Made by a program: the position numbers and the translations under genes. A DNA stretch of 10,968 nucleotides, from positions 1 to 10,968 of the forward strand of contig JALEIO010000180.1 in NCBI GenBank assembly GCA_022769845.1. The letters are read 5' to 3'. The notes beneath the pieces are model-generated. The model was not told the origin of the DNA and searched no databases. It worked only from the letters and a program-made list of their open reading frames with translations. Origin of the DNA: Oscillospiraceae bacterium (GTDB lineage: Bacteria > Bacillota > Clostridia > UMGS1810). Within the stretch, counting starts at the first letter, position 1. The number at the start of each line of letters is the position of its first letter. Shown here in pieces: positions 7,133 through 10,968 of the stretch.

Positions 7133-7486
7133 TTAAAACACCATCCTTACCGCGGCGATAATCAAAAACACCCCAAAAATGCGTGCGATTATATACGGTT
7201 TTAATTTTTTAAGTATAAACGCGCCGATTGCGCCGCCAAATATACCGCCGAGAGAAGTTTGCCAAACCAAAGGAAAATCAAAAAAACCTTTTTGTGTATA
7301 AAAAAATATGCTGACAACGGTAAGCGGCAAAATTATTGCAATCGCGCTTGCGTGCGCCTTTATTTTCGGAAGATTTAAAAATTTTTCCATACAAGGCACG
7401 GCAACCGTTCCGCCGCCCGAGCCGAAAAGTCCGTTGCAAAGACCGACCGTAATGCCTATTAGTGCAAATTTCAAAAATTTTTTCAC
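7133..7486 (-). CDS. TauE/SafE (TSUP) half-transporter, N-terminal-type unit
   Basis: A 117-residue membrane protein with the repeat motif GLCNGLFGSGGGTVAVP (15-31) and about four predicted membrane segments, equal to one half of a TauE/SafE permease. The start is GTG 7486, with GGGGTGA upstream. It is the first gene of the six-gene block and lies about 70 bases after the terminator of the putative non-coding RNA. A weak promoter (TTGATT at 7555-7550, 18 bases, TATTTT at 7531-7526) could drive it; read-through from the RNA is another possibility. The two halves do not look like one broken gene, because each has a complete start region, a Shine-Dalgarno sequence and a full repeat. Confidence 0.85.
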   Translation of the reverse strand: MKKFLKFALIGITVGLCNGLFGSGGGTVAVPCMEKFLNLPKIKAHASAIAIILPLTVVSIFFYTQKGFFDFPLVWQTSLGGIFGGAIGAFILKKLKPYIIARIFGVFLIIAAVRMVF

Positions 7487-7539
7487 TCTTTTTCACCCCA
7501 ATGTTAATATTGGAAATGAAAAGTAAAAATATTCAGCAT

Positions 7540-7583
7540 TTGTAAAATAAATCAAAACAGCCAAACCCAAAAAGGTCTGGCTG
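7540..7583 (-). terminator. intrinsic terminator ending the 7.8-kb non-coding transcript
   Basis: The minus strand folds CAGCCAGACC against GGTTTGGCTG (one G-U pair) around a T-rich loop at 7583-7558, followed by TTTTGATTTATTTT. It stops the putative RNA and separates it from the TSUP-murD-M42 block, unless it is used as an attenuator. Confidence 0.75.
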
Positions 7584-7842
7584 CAAATTTTTAAATACCC
7601 CCCACCGAGCCGTAAAGTGGTCAAATGACCGCAGGATACATTTCTAACCTGTAATTAAACAGGTGGACAACTGCCTTCTTGTTTATTGTTCCCTCGCTTA
7701 CTCGTACACAAAATTTTGTGTACGGGCGTGGTCTACAGCCGCAAGAAGAGTCAGAATTCCGTTTTAGATGTGTTGGTTAAAATATAATCCGTAATTCACG
7801 CACTAAGCAGGGTAAATGCTAAAGATGTTATTCATCTTGCGC
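7545..7842 (-). ncRNA. putative structured non-coding RNA, ~300 nt, unidentified
   Basis: A stretch of about 415 bases without a protein gene holds a complete transcription unit: promoter at 7877-7849, expected start near 7842, terminator at 7583-7558. The intervening RNA is rich in helices. A 5' hairpin (AAGATG/CATCTT, 7838-7822) is followed by a hairpin AGCA/TGCT with loop TTTACCC (7820-7806). A long domain closed by CTTCTTG/CAAGAAG (7748-7742 with 7681-7675) encloses a 22-bp perfect palindrome at 7703-7724. Further hairpins are ACCTGT/ACAGGT (about 7663-7646) and GGTC/GACC. The loop TACCC could pair with GGGTA near 7596-7600 in a pseudoknot. I looked for marks of RNase P, tmRNA, SRP RNA, T-box and common riboswitches and found none; 6S RNA could be neither shown nor excluded. 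Confidence 0.55.
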
Positions 7843-7848
7843 AAAATA

Positions 7849-7877
7849 AGTATAGCATATAAAAAAAACATTTTCAA
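7849..7877 (-). promoter_or_regulatory. promoter of the putative non-coding RNA
   Basis: On the minus strand TTGAAA (7877-7872) and TATACT (7854-7849) stand exactly 17 bases apart, placing a transcription start close to 7842. It lies just past the 3' end of folT, and no separate folT terminator is visible. Confidence 0.7.
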
Positions 7878-7903
7878 TAGTATTTTTTACATTTTTTAAA
7901 TTT

Positions 7904-8683
7904 TTAATCAATATTTTTTAAAATGTTTATTTTCGATATAAGCTTCAAAAAATACGCGCTTGCATATGCCTGAATAACTGTTGCTATTATCTCCTCGATA
8001 AGCCGCGGAATGAAAAAAACAAAAAATGCAAGTTTGTTAAGAGCCGGTATAAACATACGTAAAACAAACGTGTTGAGAGTTGTTACGGTAATATTTGAAA
8101 CAAGCAGCACCAATAAAATCTTTATAAAGTTTTCATCAAAACCGGGATTTTTTCGCAACACAATACTGTCAAACGCAAAAATCGCCGCGCCGGCAAGCGA
8201 AGCCGCAATAAGTCCCCACGTCACAAACCAATAGCGTTTTTCGCCCATTGATTTTATCACTGCAGTATATGCGTTTGTTTCAAAAAACGTTACAAAAATG
8301 CAGTTAATTATGCCGACAATTCCTAAAAATATCACTGCCGCCAAAAATATTTTTTTAAATTTCGCAGCATTTATTTTGTCCGCCTTTTTCCACAAAAATC
8401 CGCAAATAAAGCCGCCCAATGCCGCCGTAACTGTAAGAAGCGGTATGTAGGCGCCGTCCGGCTTTATAAACATCGGAATTACATCATTTAAAACCGATGA
8501 CATAATGCCCATTAAAGGTCCGAACAAAAGCGCAGGAAGCTTTGAAAAAAACACCGACAGCGAAATTCTCATTCCGCCGGCACCCGCAAACGGCAGCATA
8601 ACGCTCACCGTGCACTTTAGCGCCACCGTAACCGCTACCAAAAGCGCGGTAAACACCAATTTTCTCGTAACATTTTTTTGCAT
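7904..8683 (-). CDS. folT: folate ECF transporter S component, FolT-type
   Basis: A 259-residue membrane protein that would bind folate and deliver it through the shared energy-coupling module (EcfA, EcfA', EcfT), which is not in this window. The order of features fits FolT: a basic N-terminus, a first helix, MRISLSVFFSKLPALLFGP (38-56), the loop DVIPMFIKPDGAYIP (67-81), TAALGGFICGFLWKK (86-100), and a C-terminal part with LNTFVLR and PRLIEEI. The THF riboswitch upstream makes folate the likely substrate. FolT proteins are usually 170-200 residues; the extra ~80 residues at roughly 110-190 add about two membrane segments. ATG 8683, seven bases after AAAGGGAG, is the start. An in-frame ATG at 8770 is rejected because the 29 extra codons overlap the riboswitch and hairpin. 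Confidence 0.85.
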   Translation of the reverse strand: MQKNVTRKLVFTALLVAVTVALKCTVSVMLPFAGAGGMRISLSVFFSKLPALLFGPLMGIMSSVLNDVIPMFIKPDGAYIPLLTVTAALGGFICGFLWKKADKINAAKFKKIFLAAVIFLGIVGIINCIFVTFFETNAYTAVIKSMGEKRYWFVTWGLIAASLAGAAIFAFDSIVLRKNPGFDENFIKILLVLLVSNITVTTLNTFVLRMFIPALNKLAFFVFFIPRLIEEIIATVIQAYASAYFLKLISKINILKNID

Positions 8684-8715
8684 AAAAAAACTCCCTTTCT
8701 TATTTAAAGCAGGAG
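8684..8715 (-). terminator. riboswitch expression platform: terminator or RBS-sequestering hairpin
   Basis: The minus strand pairs CTCC-TG-CTTT with AAAGGGAG (8715-8691) around a 7-base loop, followed directly by seven Ts and then ATG 8683. The 3' arm is the ribosome binding site of folT itself. The hairpin can therefore act as an intrinsic terminator or hide the binding site; both would turn folT off when folate is plentiful. Confidence 0.6.
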
Positions 8716-8740
8716 CAAACAAAGTACATATAAAATTAAT

Positions 8741-8841
8741 ACATACAGTGGATGGAACGTTAAATCGCAAGAAAAATCTTTTCGTTTAAAGACTCTACTC
8801 CCATTCTTTAACACTTCACGCTTAACGTCTGCTCTGAATGT
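8741..8841 (-). promoter_or_regulatory. THF (tetrahydrofolate) riboswitch aptamer
   Basis: About 100 bases upstream of folT match the known THF-I riboswitch in order: AGAG-AGACG near the 5' end, GUGAAGUG, GAAUGGGA, AACGAA, and CAUCC before the closing helix. Pairing is consistent. P1 is ACATTCAG with CTGTATGT (one mismatch), P2 is ACGTTAA with TTAACGT, and P3 is TTAAAGA with TCTTTAA. The folT/folE-associated family binds reduced folates and usually represses folate uptake genes. The aptamer begins at the predicted transcription start and is followed by a hairpin containing the folT ribosome binding site. Confidence 0.85.
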
Positions 8842-8845
8842 ATTA

Positions 8846-8874
8846 ATTCTATCACTTATGCACTCAAATGTCAA
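8846..8874 (-). promoter_or_regulatory. promoter of the folT riboswitch transcript
   Basis: TTGACA (8874-8869) and TAGAAT (8851-8846) are 17 bases apart, with transcription expected at about 8841-8839, the first base of riboswitch helix P1. The -35 box directly follows the noc stop codon, so folT has its own start of transcription. Confidence 0.8.
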
Positions 8875-9714
8875 TCACAAACTGCATTTTTTCGGGATTT
8901 TTATAATATACTCATAAAATTTGTCACCTTCGTTTTGAATGGAAACTGCGTCTATGCCCGACTCGCGCATAACGCTGACAGCCTTTTTTATGGTGTTTGC
9001 AAAAATACGGACATCCTTTAAAACCGCAGTTTTTATAGGCTTTTTCGCGCTTGCTTCGCCCGATAATTTAGCAAGAATGTTTTCAATTATTTTTTCACTC
9101 TCACTAACATTGTAATTGTTTTTGACAATTCTTTGCGCCACCGAGCGCTGAAGCTTTTCGTCCGGAAGCTTTAAAAGCGCACGCGCATGCCGCTCGGTAA
9201 GTCCGTTTTCTTTAATAAGCTCCTTAACTGCTTTCGGAAGCTTTAATAAGCGCAGTTTGTTTGCAACGGTTGACTGATTTTTTCCGACCTTTTTCGACAG
9301 CTCCTCCTGCGTCAGTCCATGCTCGGTGATAAGATGAAAATAAGCTTCCGCCTCCTCAAAAAAAGTTAAGTTTTTGCGCTGAAGATTTTCAATCAGCGCA
9401 ACCACCGCGCTGTCATTGTCGTTTAAATCAACAATAATGGCAGGCACTTTCGGCAATTTTAAATATGTGCACGCCCTAAGACGCCTTTCCCCGGCAATAA
9501 GTTCATATGCTCCCTTTGCCGCCTTTCGCACCGAAATCGGCTGTATAACGCCGAATTCCCGTATCGACTCCGCAAGCTCATATATCGACGCAGCGTCAAA
9601 TACCTTTCGCGGCTGATAAGGATTGGGGCGCACCTTATCAATGGGTATTTCAATTACATTTGCCTTGATATTCTTTGCTTTACCCGAAGAAAAAAATCCT
9701 TCCATAAAATCCAC
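8875..9714 (-). CDS. noc: Noc/ParB-family DNA-binding protein (nucleoid occlusion type)
   Basis: A 279-residue ParB-like protein. The N-terminal CTP-binding domain has VRPNPYQPRK (28-37), AGERRLRA (74-81) and ENLQR (109-113). The central HTH has HGLTQEELSKKVGKNQSTVANKL split across 132-153, then TERHARALLKL. The helix GKNQSTVANKLRLLKLP resembles Bacillus Noc more than Spo0J, and the position directly after rsmG is that of noc. The N-terminus MDFMEGFFSS also resembles the amphipathic membrane-binding peptide of Noc. Noc blocks division over the nucleoid in Bacillus; ParB/Spo0J drives chromosome segregation, and this protein could still fill that role here. AGGTGG precedes ATG 9714. The gene has its own promoter region flanked by an inverted repeat. 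No parA follows, which is unlike the Bacillus order. Confidence 0.85.
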   Translation of the reverse strand: MDFMEGFFSSGKAKNIKANVIEIPIDKVRPNPYQPRKVFDAASIYELAESIREFGVIQPISVRKAAKGAYELIAGERRLRACTYLKLPKVPAIIVDLNDNDSAVVALIENLQRKNLTFFEEAEAYFHLITEHGLTQEELSKKVGKNQSTVANKLRLLKLPKAVKELIKENGLTERHARALLKLPDEKLQRSVAQRIVKNNYNVSESEKIIENILAKLSGEASAKKPIKTAVLKDVRIFANTIKKAVSVMRESGIDAVSIQNEGDKFYEYIIKIPKKCSL

Positions 9715-9718
9715 CTCA

Positions 9719-9758
9719 TTTGTAAAATTATATAATTATAATATCACACTTTTACAAA
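9719..9758. promoter_or_regulatory. noc promoter region flanked by a 9-bp inverted repeat
   Basis: TTTGTAAAA at 9719-9727 and its exact complement TTTTACAAA at 9750-9758 enclose TATAAT-like sequences on the minus strand (TATTATAATTATATAAT), about 20-30 bases before the noc ribosome binding site. No good -35 box is visible. The repeat may be an operator, possibly autoregulatory. Confidence 0.45.
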
Positions 9759-9791
9759 AAATGGAAATAAAATCGTTCGTAAAATTACAAC

Positions 9792-9825
9792 AAAAAAAGC
9801 CGTGAAACACCTTATTTCAACGGCT
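9792..9825 (-). terminator. intrinsic terminator overlapping the rsmG stop
   Basis: The minus strand forms AGCCGT-T-GAAA paired with TTTCACGGCT (one bulged T) and a loop that begins with the rsmG stop codon TAA, followed by TTTTTTT. It closes the mnmG-rsmG transcript, so noc needs its own promoter. Confidence 0.8.
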
Positions 9826-10498
9826 CTTTTATCGGTTTCGGGCTCTTTCTGGGGAAACGTGGCGAAATAGCTGATATCTTTTTTACAAAAACAAGATTAT
9901 GCTTTAAATCTGTGGTTGGAATTTCGTAATTTACAACCTTTTCAATTTTTCCGCCGAGAATTTTTACCGCATTTTTTGCATTTTCTATTTCCTCGGAAAC
10001 ATTAGGCCCTTTAAATGCAACAAAGTATCCCCCCACCTTAACAAACGGCAGACATAATTCCGAAAGAGAAGAAAGATTGGCGACCGCGCGCGACACTGCA
10101 AAATCGTATTGCTCCCTATGCTCCGTCAATCTTGCCAAATCCTCCGCACGAGAGTGCACCGCGCAAAGATTTTCAAGCTTTAAGCTTTTTACAACTTCAT
10201 TTAAAAAATTAATTCTTTTATTAAGCGAATCAAGCATTGTAATTTTAAGTCTTCGGTCGGTTATTCCCATAACAACCGACGGAAATCCCGCACCGCAGCC
10301 AACATCTATTATTCGCTCGCCGCCGTCAAAATTCACATAGTCAAATATCGCTTTGCAATCGAGAAAATGCTTTGTTGCAACGTCGTATTCCTCTGTTATG
10401 GCAGTAAGATTAATTTTTTCGTTCCACTCTGTCAAAAGCGAGTAAAACCTACAAAAATCATCGGTGTTATCTAAAATTAAATCCTTAATAGTATTGAT
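9812..10498 (-). CDS. rsmG: 16S rRNA (guanine527-N7)-methyltransferase RsmG (GidB), ATC start
   Basis: A SAM-dependent methyltransferase that makes m7G527 in 16S rRNA; loss gives low-level streptomycin resistance in known bacteria. The Rossmann motif is RIIDVGCGAGFPS (62-74), followed by LDSLNKRINFL, SRAEDLA, FAVSRAVANLS and VGGYFVAFKGP, with the usual PRFPRKSPKP tail. The first ordinary start codon is TTG 10435, but that begins in the middle of the conserved N-terminal helix (TEWNEKINLTAIT). The reading frame continues upstream for 21 codons with family-like sequence (NTIKDLILD...FCRFYSL) to ATC 10498, seven bases after a perfect AGGAGG. No ATG, GTG or TTG occurs in between. The real protein is therefore likely 228 residues, started at ATC, or at an ATG altered by one base. 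The binding site overlaps the mnmG stop. Confidence 0.9.
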   Translation of the reverse strand: MNTIKDLILDNTDDFCRFYSLLTEWNEKINLTAITEEYDVATKHFLDCKAIFDYVNFDGGERIIDVGCGAGFPSVVMGITDRRLKITMLDSLNKRINFLNEVVKSLKLENLCAVHSRAEDLARLTEHREQYDFAVSRAVANLSSLSELCLPFVKVGGYFVAFKGPNVSEEIENAKNAVKILGGKIEKVVNYEIPTTDLKHNLVFVKKISAISPRFPRKSPKPIKEPLK

Positions 10499-10509
10499 AA
10501 AAATTCCTC

Positions 10510-10968
10510 CTAACGCGACAAATATATCAGCAAAACATTGATATCGGACGGCGAAACACCCGAAATTCTCGACGCCTGACCGATTGAATGAGGCTTAAAT
10601 TTCGCAAGCTTCTGACGTGCCTCAAGGCGCAGTCCGTGAATTTGCGAAAAGTCGATATCCTCGGGGATTTTCTTGTTTTCAAGCTTTTTAAATTGCTCCA
10701 CCTGTTCAATCTGCTTTTTGATATAACCTTCGTATTTTAACTGAATATATGCCTGCTCCGCGACATATTTGTCAAGGCTCGGACGATTTTTATCAATCGG
10801 AGATAGAATTTCGTAATCAAGCTCGGGACGCTTTACAAGCTCGCAAAGGTGAACGCCTGATTTTATAGGCGAGCTTCCGACACTTTCCAAAAGCGAGTTA
10901 ACCTCATCACTCGGCGCAATAACAGTAGACTTTGCACGCTTTATCTCATTTTCAATCGCTTCTTTTTT
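10510..10968 (-). CDS. mnmG: tRNA uridine-5-carboxymethylaminomethyl(34) modification enzyme MnmG, C-terminal part
   Basis: The last 152 residues of MnmG (GidA) are visible; the FAD-binding N-terminal two thirds lie beyond the right edge. With MnmE, MnmG installs cmnm5 on the wobble uridine of certain tRNAs. The conserved C-terminal region is clear: QLKYEGYIKKQ, KLENKKIPEDIDF, the HGLRLEARQKL segment, and HSIGQASRISGVSPSDINVLL near the end, which helps bind tRNA and MnmE. No in-frame stop occurs up to the edge. The TAG stop overlaps the AGGAGG of rsmG, so the two are one transcript. The pairing mnmG-rsmG is typical of the origin-proximal region in Firmicutes. Confidence 0.96.
   Translation of the reverse strand, partial: KKEAIENEIKRAKSTVIAPSDEVNSLLESVGSSPIKSGVHLCELVKRPELDYEILSPIDKNRPSLDKYVAEQAYIQLKYEGYIKKQIEQVEQFKKLENKKIPEDIDFSQIHGLRLEARQKLAKFKPHSIGQASRISGVSPSDINVLLIYLSR

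Noticed and set aside
6776..7486. One TauE/SafE gene broken by a frameshift
   Set aside because: Both parts have their own start, binding site and complete repeat, and the junction TAA-ATG looks like ordinary operon packing.
7545..7842. Identity of the non-coding region as RNase P RNA, tmRNA, SRP RNA or a T-box leader
   Set aside because: I did not find the GAGGAAAGUC core of RNase P, a tRNA-like end or tag for tmRNA, the SRP apical motif, or the T-box sequence.
8684..8770. 29-residue N-terminal extension of FolT from ATG 8770
   Set aside because: It overlaps the THF aptamer and the hairpin, and lacks a ribosome binding site; ATG 8683 has AAAGGGAG seven bases upstream.
9803..9810. TGAAACAC resembling a parS half-site close to noc
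   Set aside because: The other half is missing, and the bases belong to the stem of the rsmG terminator.

Overview
The window looks like chromosomal DNA of a low-GC Gram-positive anaerobe, most likely a member of the Clostridia (Bacillota). The main reasons are the gene order mnmG-rsmG-noc, which in Firmicutes lies close to the replication origin, a THF riboswitch in front of a folT-type gene, AGGAGG-type ribosome binding sites, intrinsic terminators with long U runs, and a MurD with an extended N-terminus. Nothing in the window names the species.

Left part (1-1957): the end of a probable integrative element. A CHC2 zinc-finger (primase-type) gene runs off the left edge. In front of it are a possible 34-residue ORF and a small excisionase-type helix-turn-helix gene, all on the minus strand. 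Diverging from them is a very AT-rich plus-strand gene for an unrecognised protein with two cysteine clusters. The gap between them holds a near-perfect plus-strand promoter, three ACGAAC/GTTCGT boxes and a 14-bp perfect inverted repeat. The segment ends against the 3' end of a tRNA gene, a usual place for such elements. No integrase is visible.

Two minus-strand tRNA genes follow: initiator tRNA-Met(CAT) with its own terminator, and tRNA-Leu(TAA) with a strong promoter.

Middle part (2306-7486, all minus): six tightly packed genes with gaps of 0-13 bases or a short overlap. In transcription order they are two half-size TauE/SafE (TSUP) membrane proteins, MurD, and three tandem M42 metallo-aminopeptidase paralogues. 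This would be one operon combining a small-anion or sulfur-compound permease, a peptidoglycan precursor enzyme and three cytosolic peptidases.

Right part (7487-10968, all minus): a roughly 300-base transcript with its own promoter and terminator and no protein gene, probably a structured non-coding RNA I could not identify. Next come a folate ECF transporter S component controlled by a THF riboswitch, a Noc/ParB-family DNA-binding protein, RsmG (16S rRNA m7G527 methyltransferase) and the C-terminal part of MnmG. RsmG appears to start at an ATC codon. All the housekeeping genes point the same way, consistent with leading-strand orientation away from an origin beyond the right edge.

I found no CRISPR array, insertion sequence or rRNA gene.
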